NCBI GenBank assembly: GCA_016840825.1 | Contig: JAEORN010000003.1 | Location: 29,040-93,039, forward strand | Reading direction: 5' to 3' | DNA from: Candidatus Thorarchaeota archaeon | Lineage (GTDB): Archaea > Asgardarchaeota > Thorarchaeia > Thorarchaeales > Thorarchaeaceae | Length of the DNA: 64,000 nucleotides | Shown here: positions 43,945-53,555 of the stretch, in pieces | Layout of the letters: the number at the start of each line of letters is the position of its first letter | Position numbering within the stretch: position 1 is the stretch's first letter | Position numbers and translations under genes: made by a program | Notes under the pieces: generated by a model | Told to the model about the DNA's origin: nothing | The model's database searches: none | Seen by the model: only the letters and a program-made list of their open reading frames with translations

Positions 43945-44290
43945 TAGGTTCCAGTTTAGCCAAGTGCTCATGCAACACTTGCTCAAGCATTCGTTCGTTT
44001 GGAACACCAATAATTCTCTGATTACCAACTATTGTGGTTGGTACAACATAGACACGCATCTTTTCAAATAATTCATGATTGCGATCAACAGGAACCTCAA
44101 TGATTCTGTAATTGCCGCGTGGAAGTGTATTATTAGGATCTCTAATGATTCGATCCAATTCCCAGAGTCCATATTTTGAGAGGCCGCTGTTTGGGCTTGT
44201 GAAGATTTGGATATCGATTGGTTTCTCTGTAGGGTTCTTCTGAATACCTTCAGTTCTAATTGATTTGTCTGTGTCGTTGATTGTTCTCAC
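43937..44290 (-). CDS. Thioredoxin-fold protein lacking the CXXC motif
   Basis: A 117-residue protein. After about 25 variable residues, strand IQIFTSPNSG corresponds to the glutaredoxin/thioredoxin start, with Ser-Pro-Asn-Ser where CPYC would be. A conserved VVPTTIV carries the cis-proline, followed by the last strand and helix (RIIGVPNERMLEQVLHEHL). Without cysteines it cannot be an ordinary disulfide reductase. The GTG start has GAGAGGT 7 nt upstream. The PRC-barrel gene is next on the same strand. Confidence 0.65.
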   Translation of the reverse strand: MRTINDTDKSIRTEGIQKNPTEKPIDIQIFTSPNSGLSKYGLWELDRIIRDPNNTLPRGNYRIIEVPVDRNHELFEKMRVYVVPTTIVGNQRIIGVPNERMLEQVLHEHLAKLEPTS

Positions 44291-44316
44291 TACCTTGACC
44301 TCTCAATATTCATATT

Positions 44317-44550
44317 TCATTCAGCAAAAGTTGGCGGCTTCAACCTGACTTCTTCAGAAACCGATTCTATTGCTCGGATTGGAATCGCTTCCCATGTGCT
44401 TGTGGATCGATGATTCTTGCTGCGCTCAACAATTACCATTGGTCCCGTAGCATCATCAAGCCAAATCTTCTTGACACGCCCGATGGGAAAACCCCTAAAA
44501 TCGGTAACCACTTTGTTCTTCAATAACCAGTTTATTCGCTCATCTGTCAT
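44317..44550 (-). CDS. Small PRC-barrel domain protein
   Basis: A 77-residue protein with the PRC-barrel pattern: NKVVTDFRGFPIGRVKKIWLDD, PMVIVER, WEAIPIRAIESV. Archaeal PRC-barrel proteins bind RNA-processing or cell-division partners; some Asgard and TACK species use CdpB-type PRC proteins to link ESCRT and FtsZ systems. No such link is shown here. ATG start, 26 nt before the thioredoxin-like gene. Confidence 0.65.
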   Translation of the reverse strand: MTDERINWLLKNKVVTDFRGFPIGRVKKIWLDDATGPMVIVERSKNHRSTSTWEAIPIRAIESVSEEVRLKPPTFAE

Positions 44551-44626
44551 GTCTGTTCGTATTCATATCATTCAAGAGTATTCAAGAGGCTGTGTACAAC
44601 CCACATCAATCTCTATGTAACACTCA

Positions 44627-45157
44627 CTAGAATATCCAAAATGACATAGTTGGAAAGACAATCAATAGTCCCATTAGAAGCGGAAATAGGTACCATACAA
44701 CATAGTTGCCTGTTGGAGCTGTAAACCGATTTAGCTTCTCGGGGACAAAACGGAAATATCCATTCTGAACTGGATTCCAAATCCAGAGAGCCTTTCTCTT
44801 TGAGCAATAGGGTTCTATAAATGCAAAGTCTAGACTGACAGCCATCAAAGCTGCAAAGAAACTTGCAGAGATTCCATCAAGTCCAAGAAATATACCGACC
44901 AAGAACAGGCCTTGGATAGCAAAAAGCCACATGAATGGAATCCATGAAGCTACTTTTCCAACAAAGAAACCATTAGTTTCAGTATAATGATAGTAACCTT
45001 GACTTGATACAAAGTGCTCTCCAAATGTGCCTATGATAAGGATGGATAGGACTTGTATAGAAACAATCAATCCAAACATATGCCATAGAACACTAGTTGT
45101 GAAAGTTCCTAAAGCTATGAAGATAGCTGATAGTAAAAGACCAATGCGGCGTGACAC
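44627..45157 (-). CDS. Polytopic membrane protein
   Basis: A 176-residue protein with about five hydrophobic segments (roughly 7-25, 30-46, 70-90, 95-112, 148-172). Motifs EPYCSKRKALWIW and APTGNYVVWYLFPL loosely recall the carotenoid-biosynthesis-like DUF422/CruF family, but the match is weak. The GTG start has GAGGG 9 nt upstream, inside the end of the winged-helix gene, so the two form an operon. Confidence 0.6.
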   Translation of the reverse strand: MSRRIGLLLSAIFIALGTFTTSVLWHMFGLIVSIQVLSILIIGTFGEHFVSSQGYYHYTETNGFFVGKVASWIPFMWLFAIQGLFLVGIFLGLDGISASFFAALMAVSLDFAFIEPYCSKRKALWIWNPVQNGYFRFVPEKLNRFTAPTGNYVVWYLFPLLMGLLIVFPTMSFWIF

Positions 45158-45163
45158 AGGATA

Positions 45164-45460
45164 TTACCCTCTCCTTTTCAAACTCCTTGCTTTTGAAACG
45201 GCTTTCTTTGCCTTATCTTCAATGAATCGATAGATTTTGCTATTACCACGTTCGATTTTGATCATCTGTCGTCCTTCAAGTGAGTCCTGAATCTGATTAA
45301 TCATTTCAAGAACTTTGGTCACTGTTCGCCTATCAGCTTTAATCTTGCGAGATAGATCTGCAATTGTCATAGGGACACCTTTTGCTAATTCATTAAGCAC
45401 GGCCCCTAGAACCTCAGTTAGACCAAGACGATTTGGTGTATCGAAAGACATGATAATCAT
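45164..45460 (-). CDS. Winged-helix DNA-binding protein
   Basis: A 98-residue protein: helix-turn-helix TIADLSRKIKADRRTVTKVLEMI, then a wing (GRQMIKIERGNSKIYRF) and a basic C-terminal tail (KKAVSKARSLKRRG). Probably a small transcription factor controlling itself and the membrane gene downstream. A TATA box centred 25 nt before the first ATG means that the mRNA should begin at the start codon. Inverted repeats around the TATA box are candidate binding sites. Confidence 0.75.
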   Translation of the reverse strand: MIIMSFDTPNRLGLTEVLGAVLNELAKGVPMTIADLSRKIKADRRTVTKVLEMINQIQDSLEGRQMIKIERGNSKIYRFIEDKAKKAVSKARSLKRRG

Positions 45461-45475
45461 GCTAAACTGAGCATG
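45458..45475 (-). promoter_or_regulatory. Candidate operator at the winged-helix gene start
   Basis: CATGCT-AAACTG-AGCATG is an inverted repeat with 6-bp arms placed over the expected transcription start. A further ATGCTC at 45496-45501 makes an outer inverted pair with GAGCAT at 45469-45474, enclosing the TATA box. Confidence 0.45.
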
Positions 45476-45480
45476 AAGAG

Positions 45481-45488
45481 TATATATA
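45481..45488 (-). promoter_or_regulatory. TATA box of the winged-helix gene
   Basis: TATATATA, centred about 25 nt upstream of the ATG at 45460. This spacing predicts a leaderless transcript. Confidence 0.65.
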
Positions 45489-45516
45489 CATTATTATGCT
45501 CACTTAATTATGCCCG

Positions 45517-45541
45517 CTTTATAATGTGTACTTTATAATGT
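45517..45541. repeat. Short direct repeat in promoter region
   Basis: CTTTATAATGT occurs twice, at 45517-45527 and 45531-45541, separated by 3 nt. It lies in the 189-nt non-coding stretch 45461-45649 and may be a protein-binding site or a duplicated TATA element. Confidence 0.5.
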
Positions 45542-45649
45542 CATTATATTTGGCATATCATATCTGAAAAAGTAATGAATGTACACCTTTGTGCTTTCAA
45601 AATCTCCTTCGCGATTGTAATGCAAAAGGCAACTTAATTGCTTTTATGC

Positions 45650-46222
45650 TTATTTAGGTCTTTGATGTTCATCGAAACCCCATTCAACAATGGTTTCGTT
45701 TCCACTAGGAATGACAGATCCGCCGACGCAATAACCCATTGCACCCATAAAAAGACCGATGATGTTCATTGCCCCGCCGATAACAATGTATGTTCTGGAG
45801 TCACTTATCTGTGTTAGGGAGATATCAATATCTGCAGCTCCTATAATTGAGTCAATATAGATCGTATAATCACCAGGATCTATATTCAGTAGCTGCCTTT
45901 GCTCATACGACGCACTCTCTTCGGGTCTATCTGCTGTCGTCAAGCTCATGTTTAGAATATCGGTTTCAAGAGTCACATTTTCAATAACTCGAATATTTAC
46001 GTATACAGTACCATTGGAATCGGGATTAACGATCACTGCTATTTCCAGCTCAGGGTGATATCCAGGACGGTCCCAAATCTCAAAGGATACAGAATCACCG
46101 GGTAAAGCAACAAAACCTGTGTAATGATACGGAGCCAGTATCACAATAGCGCCTCCAAGTAACAGGACAAACGCACCTCCAAAGTAAAGAAACGCTTTCT
46201 TGCTTAACCAAGGACTACCCAT
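45650..46222 (-). CDS. Two-pass membrane protein with extracytoplasmic beta domain
   Basis: A 190-residue protein. A membrane helix near the N-terminus (about 10-32), an external region rich in beta strands and N-x-S/T sites (about 33-140), then a second helix (about 145-168) and a polar tail. The layout resembles archaeal proteins whose external part folds like a small jelly roll, but no family was recognised. ATG 46222 is chosen because it sets the N-terminal helix ten residues from the start. Confidence 0.6.
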   Translation of the reverse strand: MGSPWLSKKAFLYFGGAFVLLLGGAIVILAPYHYTGFVALPGDSVSFEIWDRPGYHPELEIAVIVNPDSNGTVYVNIRVIENVTLETDILNMSLTTADRPEESASYEQRQLLNIDPGDYTIYIDSIIGAADIDISLTQISDSRTYIVIGGAMNIIGLFMGAMGYCVGGSVIPSGNETIVEWGFDEHQRPK

Positions 46223-46342
46223 TTTAATCAACAGTATTTTCCTGAACAAGCTAGAATATAGATGTAACGAACAGGACAATCGCTCTCGAAAAATTGTTGT
46301 AATCGGCAGAAATGTAAGGATAAACCCATAATCATGTAGTCA

Positions 46343-48013
46343 ATGACGGATTTCAACGAGCTAGTAATCGTACTTGATGCCATCTCAGCAACCACAAAGA
46401 GAAAAGAGAAGTTCTCGATCATTGCTGAGTTCCTAAGAAGCATCAGAGATGATGATGTTGGAATCGCAGCTTTACTTCTTGCAGGCCGGACATCTGCTGA
46501 AAGTGATGATCGTAAGTTGAACATGTCATGGGCCGGAATACTCAATGCACTCCAACGTGCTATGCAGATAGATATCAAGGATATCGAAAAGCACTATAAA
46601 GGAGATGCAGGTGAAGCTGTCGCATCAGTGTTGGAGTCCTCAGCAGTTCCTAGACAGCAAGGTCTCTTTCAAGAGCGATTAACTCTGGAATCAGTTCAGT
46701 CGACTATAGAGAAGATATCGACAAAGCAAGGGAAGGGATCTAAAAGCGAGAAAGAAGCACTACTCTCAAAATTATTCTTGATAGCAACTCCTCGTGAGAT
46801 TAGATATCTTGTGGCATTGTTCTTAGGTGATATGAGAACGGGCGTATCGGATGCAATGCTCATAGAAGGGATATCTGAAGCCTATTTGATAGATGCCGAT
46901 CTCCTTAGACGAGCATGGAGCTTCTGTGGGGATATAGGAAAGATTGCTCAAATCGCCAACAAATCAGGAGAGAAGGGAATCGCAAATGTTGGAATAGAAA
47001 TCTTCGTTCCAATAAGACCAATGCTTGCTTCCCCTGCGGATAGAGTCGAAGATGCTCTTTCGGAGATGGGAGTCGAGTGCTTTCTTGAGATGAAGTATGA
47101 TGGTGCAAGAGTACAGATCCACAAAGATGGAGATGAAGTTAGAATATTTTCACGAAGATTGATAGAAGTAACCGAAAGCCTCCCAGAGATTGCTTCTCTA
47201 ATTCTTGAGAATGTTAATCCTCAGAAAGTTATACTTGATGGTGAAGTGATAGCTGTTATTGATGGTGTTCCAGCTCCATTCCAGGAAGTGATGAAGAGAT
47301 TTGGCAGAACCCAGGAAATCGAACAGAAGATGGAAGAAATACAAGTACAGCTTTTTCTTTTTGATATCATTTTGAAAAATGATGAAACCTATACAGATAC
47401 AGATTACAAGTCTCGTAGGGAGATACTGGAATCTTTAGTCCCTGAGGAACTTATAGCACCTCGATATGCCTTCGAGTCTCTAGATGCTTCTGAGACGCTG
47501 TTTGAGAGAAGCAAGGAGTTAGGACACGAAGGAGTGATGATCAAATCTGCATCTTCAGGGTATGTACCGGGAAAGAGAGGAAAATACTGGTTCAAGGTAA
47601 AGCACTCATTATCCACATTCGATATGATGGTCATTGCAGCTGAATGGGGACATGGCAGAAGAAGCAATTGGCTCTCCGATTATCATCTTGGTGTCTTGAA
47701 TGAAGCAACCGGCGAGTTCGTTATGGTGGGCAAAACCTTCAAGGGCCTAACAGACCACGAATTGGAAGTAATGACCAAGAGGCTTCAAGCTATTGCATAT
47801 GAGTCCAAGCGGGGTATCGTAAGAGTTCGACCAGAAATAATCGTGGAAATAATAGCCTCAGAGCTTCAGAAGAGTACCACCTATGAATCGGGAATCGCTT
47901 TGAGATTCGCTAGAATCTCAAGAATTCGAGAGGATTTAGGCCCAAGTGATGTAACTACACTAAGAGAACTTGATGAAACATACAATTCACAATTCGAGTA
48001 TAAGGCAAGATGA
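46343..48013 (+). CDS. lig: ATP-dependent DNA ligase
   Basis: A 556-residue archaeal replicative-type ligase that seals nicks with ATP. It has an N-terminal helical DNA-binding domain (about 1-215, with LFLGDMRTGVSDAMLIEG), the adenylation motif EMKYDGARVQIH with Lys251 as the nucleotidyl acceptor, motif III FSRRLIEVTESLPE, motif IV LDGEVIA, motif V EGVMIKS...YVPGKRGKYWFKVK and the OB domain. Complete and of the usual length. Probably on its own promoter. Confidence 0.97.
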   Translation: MTDFNELVIVLDAISATTKRKEKFSIIAEFLRSIRDDDVGIAALLLAGRTSAESDDRKLNMSWAGILNALQRAMQIDIKDIEKHYKGDAGEAVASVLESSAVPRQQGLFQERLTLESVQSTIEKISTKQGKGSKSEKEALLSKLFLIATPREIRYLVALFLGDMRTGVSDAMLIEGISEAYLIDADLLRRAWSFCGDIGKIAQIANKSGEKGIANVGIEIFVPIRPMLASPADRVEDALSEMGVECFLEMKYDGARVQIHKDGDEVRIFSRRLIEVTESLPEIASLILENVNPQKVILDGEVIAVIDGVPAPFQEVMKRFGRTQEIEQKMEEIQVQLFLFDIILKNDETYTDTDYKSRREILESLVPEELIAPRYAFESLDASETLFERSKELGHEGVMIKSASSGYVPGKRGKYWFKVKHSLSTFDMMVIAAEWGHGRRSNWLSDYHLGVLNEATGEFVMVGKTFKGLTDHELEVMTKRLQAIAYESKRGIVRVRPEIIVEIIASELQKSTTYESGIALRFARISRIREDLGPSDVTTLRELDETYNSQFEYKAR

Positions 48014-48073
48014 TAGAGGATTGGATGCGCCAAATGATGAAATTATATCAATCACTAACGTGAGGTACTTGCT

Positions 48074-48574
48074 ATGACAAGTCAAGCTTCCAAGTCAATC
48101 AATTCGAACAAGGCAGGAGCTATCATTGTTGTAGTGAGCATATTGACACCAATTGCCTTTCAGTTTCATCCATTGGTAGAAGGCTATCCTCCGCATTTCA
48201 CGATTATGGCACTTCTATTCTCATTCAACTACATTCACGGAGTAATGGTATTGGAGCTAGTGCAACTCTACTCATTCGTTGGCCTACTAGTAATTGCAGT
48301 TCCACGATTCATATTCTCTTTTCAAGTCCATAGATATTATTCAGGTCTATCAAATCTAAGGCAGACGAGAATCATGGGAGTAGTTGCGGAAGTAGGCATT
48401 ATCATGCTTTCCGGTTTCTTTGATTCGATGGCACTAATTACTTTGATTTCTACTGGATGGTACACATCACTAATGTTTCCACTACCATTCCCACTCATTG
48501 CATTCTTAATTGTACATGCAGCAAGAAAGCCATCATATCTAATCGGAATAGATGCTTTCACAGAACGAACTTGA
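48074..48574 (+). CDS. Four-helix membrane protein of unknown function
   Basis: A 166-residue protein with about four hydrophobic segments (roughly 15-30, 42-60, 65-85, 100-155). GAGGT lies 7 nt before the ATG. It follows the ligase gene by 60 nt and may be cotranscribed. Not recognised. Confidence 0.6.
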   Translation: MTSQASKSINSNKAGAIIVVVSILTPIAFQFHPLVEGYPPHFTIMALLFSFNYIHGVMVLELVQLYSFVGLLVIAVPRFIFSFQVHRYYSGLSNLRQTRIMGVVAEVGIIMLSGFFDSMALITLISTGWYTSLMFPLPFPLIAFLIVHAARKPSYLIGIDAFTERT

Positions 48575-48582
48575 TTGCGTGG

Positions 48583-48591
48583 TTTATATAT
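48583..48591 (+). promoter_or_regulatory. TATA box of the TGT-family gene
   Basis: TTTATATAT, about 68 nt before the ATG at 48655, giving a leader of roughly 40 nt that carries AAGGGGAG. Confidence 0.6.
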
Positions 48592-48654
48592 CTCAATCAG
48601 ACACGTACAGTGCGTAGTAACTTAGTCACTATCAATTTAGACAAGGGGAGTCTA

Positions 48655-49758
48655 ATGAGGAGGGCATATAATACAAAATCCGATATCTCGGCTTTGATTC
48701 CTAAGAATCACTTCGCTTCAATTGGAATCTTCCGAGAAGAGCCACTAATCAATTGGACATATACAAAAACTGTGCTGTTCACAGCTTATGACATCTTTCG
48801 GTCCTCTGACTTCTGGCTTGACAATGTTATCAAATCTGGAAAGACCTTGAAAGAGGAATTAGTAGAGATAGGATTTCCAAAAGAAAACGTGATGATCGCT
48901 GATACTGGTATTTTCGAGCTGGAAGCTAAGAAAGCAGGGATAGCTAGAGATCTCGGAATCTCAATTGAGATGGATCTATCCAATGACCAAATCTTCGAAG
49001 CGTATGAATTGTCTGGAGCAGATTACTATGTATCACCAGACGAGATCATACTAGCTACAGACACGAATCACGTAGCATTGGAGAAGCTACAAACAATAAA
49101 GGGGAATCTATTGGAACTGCTTGAAATCTTTCCCTCCAACAAAGTAATTGGAGTACTGCAAGGAATAGAACCAAGTCGAGTTGAGAATTTATTTGATTTC
49201 TATCGCAGCAATGGCGTGGATAAATTCGCCATCGGAGGTATAATCCCATTATATTGGTATGATACAACATTATTCGAGCGAGTGCTGGCTTTTACACGAA
49301 ATCTTACTCAAGGACATTGGCTCCACACCTTTGGCTTGCCATTGACGAGATTGATTCCATTCTACCTACAAAAAATGGAAATGGATAGTGTTGATACATC
49401 GATGCTGTTGTATCTTACTGCGAAACGGAGATACCTAGTAGATGTTGAATCCAGACCAGTAAGATTAGCTGATTTTGAAAGATGCTCCTGTGAGGGTTGT
49501 AAAAAGCTTCGAGAAGGCCTTCATCCAAGGCAAACTGAGTTCTTCATCAATCTCTACATCCATAATATTCTGGAAGCTGCTAAAGTAGCTGAGAAATGCG
49601 AGAAAAGAATCTGGACTCCGACCAGAGTAAATAGTGATTCAGGGGATATCAAGAGAAAGAAAGAGTATGCCAAGAGATCGGAGAAGAGATATCAGACCCC
49701 AACTAGGAAACATCAAGGAGATTGGTCTACAGCTGATGTATTATTGGATGATAAGTGA
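48655..49758 (+). CDS. tRNA-guanine transglycosylase family protein, catalytic domain only
   Basis: A 367-residue TIM-barrel protein of the TGT family, which exchanges guanine in tRNA for a 7-deazaguanine. Asp83 (IADTGIFELE) and Asp244 (MDSVDTSMLLYLTAKRRYL) match the two catalytic aspartates in their usual setting; FAIGGI is the barrel Gly motif. Cys277, Cys279, Cys282 and His303 form the zinc site (CSCEGC...YIHN). Archaeal TgtA normally adds C-terminal PUA-type domains; here only a basic tail of about 60 residues follows. It could be a free catalytic subunit, or a relative acting on another nucleic acid, as DpdA does on DNA. Start chosen from AAGGGGAG before ATG 48655. Confidence 0.8.
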   Translation: MRRAYNTKSDISALIPKNHFASIGIFREEPLINWTYTKTVLFTAYDIFRSSDFWLDNVIKSGKTLKEELVEIGFPKENVMIADTGIFELEAKKAGIARDLGISIEMDLSNDQIFEAYELSGADYYVSPDEIILATDTNHVALEKLQTIKGNLLELLEIFPSNKVIGVLQGIEPSRVENLFDFYRSNGVDKFAIGGIIPLYWYDTTLFERVLAFTRNLTQGHWLHTFGLPLTRLIPFYLQKMEMDSVDTSMLLYLTAKRRYLVDVESRPVRLADFERCSCEGCKKLREGLHPRQTEFFINLYIHNILEAAKVAEKCEKRIWTPTRVNSDSGDIKRKKEYAKRSEKRYQTPTRKHQGDWSTADVLLDDK

Positions 49759-49885
49759 TAAACATCATCCAGAAGTATCAATCATCTCGTACCAATCTCT
49801 AATTTTGCATAGGAATGACTTGAACGACAACTTTTATAGGTCAATCAGTAGGGAATCGAAGCATACGCACAGGGAGCAATTGACC

Positions 49886-50281
49886 ATGTTCTGGGTATAT
49901 ATATTCCTGATTCCATTCCTGCTAATCATCTTGCTGTTCTTCATATTTTGGATCGTGCAAGAGGGATCGCGCTGGCAAAAACACAGGGTCCTCGGAGGCT
50001 TCGCTAGATTGATTCAAGCTTCCGCGGGTAGAGCTTTTGGAATTTTCTTGATATTGACAGTATTGATAATTCCTGCTGACCTCATGCTAATGGTTGGCGT
50101 ATGGTGGGATCTGCTTGAAGCAGGCGGACCTCCAAGTAATACGACTCCGGTTGTAAACTCACTTCTAATCATGTTTGTCTTATTGGCTGCTATGGTTCCT
50201 GTCCTATGGAGTAGCTTTAGAACCTGGAGAAATGCAGTCAGAAGTGCTGCTGAAGTAAGAGTGAGAACCACTCAAGGTTAG
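49886..50281 (+). CDS. Membrane protein with three hydrophobic segments
   Basis: A 131-residue protein: hydrophobic segments at about 3-24, 50-75 and 90-110, with a basic tail. GGGAG lies 9 nt before the ATG at 49886. The frame is open further upstream, but those codons lie in the end of the TGT gene and lack a ribosome-binding site. Not recognised. Confidence 0.55.
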   Translation: MFWVYIFLIPFLLIILLFFIFWIVQEGSRWQKHRVLGGFARLIQASAGRAFGIFLILTVLIIPADLMLMVGVWWDLLEAGGPPSNTTPVVNSLLIMFVLLAAMVPVLWSSFRTWRNAVRSAAEVRVRTTQG

Positions 50282-50322
50282 ATCTAAGAATCGGGAATTA
50301 TACCCGAATATCATCAGAATGG

Positions 50323-50342
50323 ATGTCCGATCTGTCGGGCAT
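50323..50342 (+). terminator. Hairpin terminator
   Basis: ATGTCCGA pairs with TCGGGCAT (one G-T wobble) over the loop TCTG, followed by a pyrimidine-rich run. It lies between the small membrane-protein gene and the MBL gene, and argues against an upstream start for the latter. Confidence 0.5.
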
Positions 50343-50382
50343 CCTCTTCCTACTATTTCTGTTGAAAAATGAGGCTGGCTTT

Positions 50383-51294
50383 ATGAGGAGTGTAGACCTC
50401 GGAAATGGATTGCATATTGTGATTGGTGGTGAGTTCCCACTCTGCAATACACCTATTGTCCTATCAGACGAGATTACTATCATTGATCCGGGTTGTAGAT
50501 TGGAGGACCTGAGGGTATTTCTGAAATCAAAGTCATTGGATATACATGATATTGATAATGTAATCATATCGCATATACATCCGGATCACATCACTCATGC
50601 AGCAAGAATCCAACGCCTAGCAAAAGCAAAAGTCATTGCAAATGAAATCACTGCACCATGCTTCAATGACAAGGAAGAAATGAAACGATTTCTTGGATTC
50701 CATCCACATCAAAAGGTACGACCCTTCTGGGAAGAGCTTGTGAATGAGAAGATGTATGGCGCGCTGGATGAGGGAAGCGTCGATATTGTGGTGCACGATG
50801 GAGAATCAATAGCTCTTGGAGATGTGGTCATGAGAATATTGTACACACCAGGACATCTACCCGATCACATGTGCGTCATCTTTCCTGAAATGGAATACGT
50901 CTTTGGAGCAGACATAGATTGTACGGACTTCGGTCCATTCTATGGCCATCCCAATTCGTCGATACCATTGTTCAAGGAATCTATTCAAATGCTCAGGGGA
51001 ATGGACTTCAAAGGACTGATTAGTGGTCATCTTGCTGAACCTCTTGTGGAGAATTATCGTGCTGCTTTGAAGTCGTATGAATTGCAAATCGATATGAGAG
51101 ATGATTTTGTATTGATGGCGATATCTGGTGGTGCAGGAACGATTGATGAGATTACTATGTCACCCATTATCTACAAATCGCTCTCGAATTTCGTCTTTTT
51201 GCAATTTGAGAAATGGATGATTGAACATCATGTGAACTCCCTTGTAGTCAAGAAGCAAGTTGAACTCGAGAACGACCGATTTGTGGTCCCATAG
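50383..51294 (+). CDS. MBL-fold metallo-hydrolase
   Basis: A 303-residue metallo-beta-lactamase-fold enzyme. Metal ligands are in place: HIHPDH (HxHxDH-type), the third His in TPGHLPDH, Asp in FGADID and His in SGHLAEP. The substrate class cannot be told from the fold: thioesters, glyoxalase-type and RNA substrates are all known. GAGG lies 8 nt before the ATG at 50383. Confidence 0.85.
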   Translation: MRSVDLGNGLHIVIGGEFPLCNTPIVLSDEITIIDPGCRLEDLRVFLKSKSLDIHDIDNVIISHIHPDHITHAARIQRLAKAKVIANEITAPCFNDKEEMKRFLGFHPHQKVRPFWEELVNEKMYGALDEGSVDIVVHDGESIALGDVVMRILYTPGHLPDHMCVIFPEMEYVFGADIDCTDFGPFYGHPNSSIPLFKESIQMLRGMDFKGLISGHLAEPLVENYRAALKSYELQIDMRDDFVLMAISGGAGTIDEITMSPIIYKSLSNFVFLQFEKWMIEHHVNSLVVKKQVELENDRFVVP

Positions 51295-51370
51295 AACTAA
51301 TTGTACGCAACTTGGTCATGCCCACAAACTTAAATCAATTAACAATAGTAAATATTCGGGGCATCATATT

Positions 51371-53473
51371 TTGAGAGATGATTCAGATGGCAGTCCAAAT
51401 AGGTTGATAGAAGAAAAAAGTCCATACCTTTTACAACATGCATACAATCCAGTAGAATGGTTTCCGTGGAACGAAGAAGCATTTGAGAAAGCAAGAAACG
51501 AGGATAAACCAATCTTTCTGTCTATTGGCTATTCTACATGTCATTGGTGTCACGTCATGGCTCATGAATCATTTGAGGATAAAGAAGTTGCAGATTTGAT
51601 GAATGAATCATTCGTCAATATCAAGGTTGATCGGGAGGAAAGACCAGATATTGATATGACGTATATGCAAGTTGCTCAAATGATGACAGGAAGGGGAGGT
51701 TGGCCTCTTACAATAATTATGACTGCTGATAAGAAGCCATTCTATGCTGATACTTACATCCCTAAGACTACAAGGTATAACAAACCGGGTATGTTAGAAC
51801 TTATTCCCAGGATCATCCATCTCTGGAATACAGATAGAGGGAACATCGATGATGTCACTAAGAGAGTCATGGAAGCATTGAAGTCAAAGGACAATCAGGA
51901 AAAAACTGAACTGGATGCGGCAGTCTTAGAAACAGCATTCAATGTCTTTGAAAACCGATTTGATAAGATACAAGGGGGATTTGGAAGCGCACCAAAATTT
52001 CCATCCCCGCACAATCTGTTGTACCTGATGCGATATTGGAAACGTACTGGTAACGACCAGGCACTATTCATGGTTGAGAAGACACTTCAGAAGATGAGGA
52101 TGGGAGGAGTTTATGATCAGGTCGGATATGGATTTCATAGGTATTCAACTGATGCGAATTGGCTCCTACCCCATTTTGAAAAAATGCTCTACGATCAAGC
52201 AATGCTCCTTATGGCATATACTGAAGCATATCAGATAACAAAGAACAACGAGTACAAAGAAGTAGTCGATGAAATCATCACATATGTGAAGAGAGACCTC
52301 TTCAGTCCCGAGGGGGGGTTCTACTCAGCAGAAGATGCAGATAGCGAGGGAGAGGAAGGCAAATTCTATGTTTGGAGTATGGATGAAATCAAACAACACT
52401 TAGATGAAACAGATGCGCAGTTATTTGCTAAATACTTCAATATCCTCAGTGAAGGGAATTTCCTTGAGGAGTCGACCGGACACAGAACAGGTCAGAACAT
52501 TCCATACATCAATGATTCCTTGGACGGGTTCTCAGAGAAGGAAAAGATTGGCAAGAAGAAGTTAGTCAAATTACTTGAAATATCACGTAAGAAACTACTT
52601 GAGATTCGGTCCCTACGGATTAGGCCTCACCTAGATGATAAAATTCTAGTGGATTGGAATGGGCTGATGATTGTTGCACTGGCAAAAGCTGCCCGAGTTT
52701 TCAATGACAAGGGATACCTATCCTTGGCACAAGATGCTCTAGACTTTATTAATCGAAATATGCATGATGAAAAAGGAATCTTATTACATAGATATAGAGA
52801 TGGCGAGGCAACAATTCCAGCATTCCTGGATGACTATGCATTCCTGACTTGGGCATTAATGGAACTGTATCAAACGACCTTTCGAGTTGATTATCTTCAA
52901 CAAGCTCTCCAGTACACCGATACACTTCTCACAGAATTCTGGGATCCAATGAACAATGGATTCTATTTCAGTGGTCGCTCAAATGAGAAGATACTAACTA
53001 GACAAATGGATGCATATGACGGAGCTATTCCATCAGGTAATTCGGTGGCTATGTATAACCTGATTAGATTAGGTCGAATGCTGGGTATAAACGAATACGA
53101 AGAGAAAGCTAGTAAAATCTCTGAAAGATTCTCAAACTCCATCATGAATGCTCCTTCTGCTTTTAGTATGATGCTCGTTGCACATGACTATGCCATTGGC
53201 CCAACTCATGAAATCGTTATTGCTGGGAATGAAGAGGATGCTGATACCAAAGCTATGATAGGTATGATCTCTCAGGAGTTCCTACCTAACGCCACAGTTC
53301 TTCTTAGAGGTACAAGTAATCAAAAAGCAGTGCTATCTAAATTAGCACCCTATACCAAGTTTCATGAACCAATTAAAAAGAAAGCAACAGCATTCGTTTG
53401 TGTTCAGAAGAACTGTAAGCTCCCCACAACCGAGATAAATCAAATTCGGGATCTTCTCAAAACTAGTGTTTGA
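51371..53473 (+). CDS. YyaL/DUF255 thioredoxin-domain protein
   Basis: A 700-residue protein of the YyaL/SSP411 (spermatogenesis-associated 20) family. It has [21 protein letters not shown], then a thioredoxin-like domain with CHWC (Cys57-Cys60) and [15 protein letters not shown], followed by an (alpha/alpha)-barrel like that of N-acylglucosamine epimerases ([39 protein letters not shown]). The biochemical role is unknown across the family. The start is uncertain; TTG 51371 has GGGG 9 nt upstream and gives the usual family N-terminus. Confidence 0.9.
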   Translation: MRDDSDGSPNRLIEEKSPYLLQHAYNPVEWFPWNEEAFEKARNEDKPIFLSIGYSTCHWCHVMAHESFEDKEVADLMNESFVNIKVDREERPDIDMTYMQVAQMMTGRGGWPLTIIMTADKKPFYADTYIPKTTRYNKPGMLELIPRIIHLWNTDRGNIDDVTKRVMEALKSKDNQEKTELDAAVLETAFNVFENRFDKIQGGFGSAPKFPSPHNLLYLMRYWKRTGNDQALFMVEKTLQKMRMGGVYDQVGYGFHRYSTDANWLLPHFEKMLYDQAMLLMAYTEAYQITKNNEYKEVVDEIITYVKRDLFSPEGGFYSAEDADSEGEEGKFYVWSMDEIKQHLDETDAQLFAKYFNILSEGNFLEESTGHRTGQNIPYINDSLDGFSEKEKIGKKKLVKLLEISRKKLLEIRSLRIRPHLDDKILVDWNGLMIVALAKAARVFNDKGYLSLAQDALDFINRNMHDEKGILLHRYRDGEATIPAFLDDYAFLTWALMELYQTTFRVDYLQQALQYTDTLLTEFWDPMNNGFYFSGRSNEKILTRQMDAYDGAIPSGNSVAMYNLIRLGRMLGINEYEEKASKISERFSNSIMNAPSAFSMMLVAHDYAIGPTHEIVIAGNEEDADTKAMIGMISQEFLPNATVLLRGTSNQKAVLSKLAPYTKFHEPIKKKATAFVCVQKNCKLPTTEINQIRDLLKTSV

Positions 53474-53555
53474 TGTGGCGCCTTCCCATAGCCTTATTTT
53501 GCAGTTAGAAAGCCCTCGTTCTAAGAGGAAAAAAGACTCTGGAGATAATAGGTCT

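Noticed and set aside
48457..48654. In-frame upstream extension of the TGT-family gene
   Set aside because: It overlaps the previous membrane gene and the TATA box at 48583; a strong ribosome-binding site precedes ATG 48655.
50323..50382. In-frame upstream extension of the MBL gene
   Set aside because: The sequence forms a terminator-like hairpin, and ATG 50383 has its own ribosome-binding site directly before a typical MBL first strand.
51260..51370. In-frame upstream extension of the YyaL-family gene
   Set aside because: It overlaps the end of the MBL gene and the added residues do not fit the family start.
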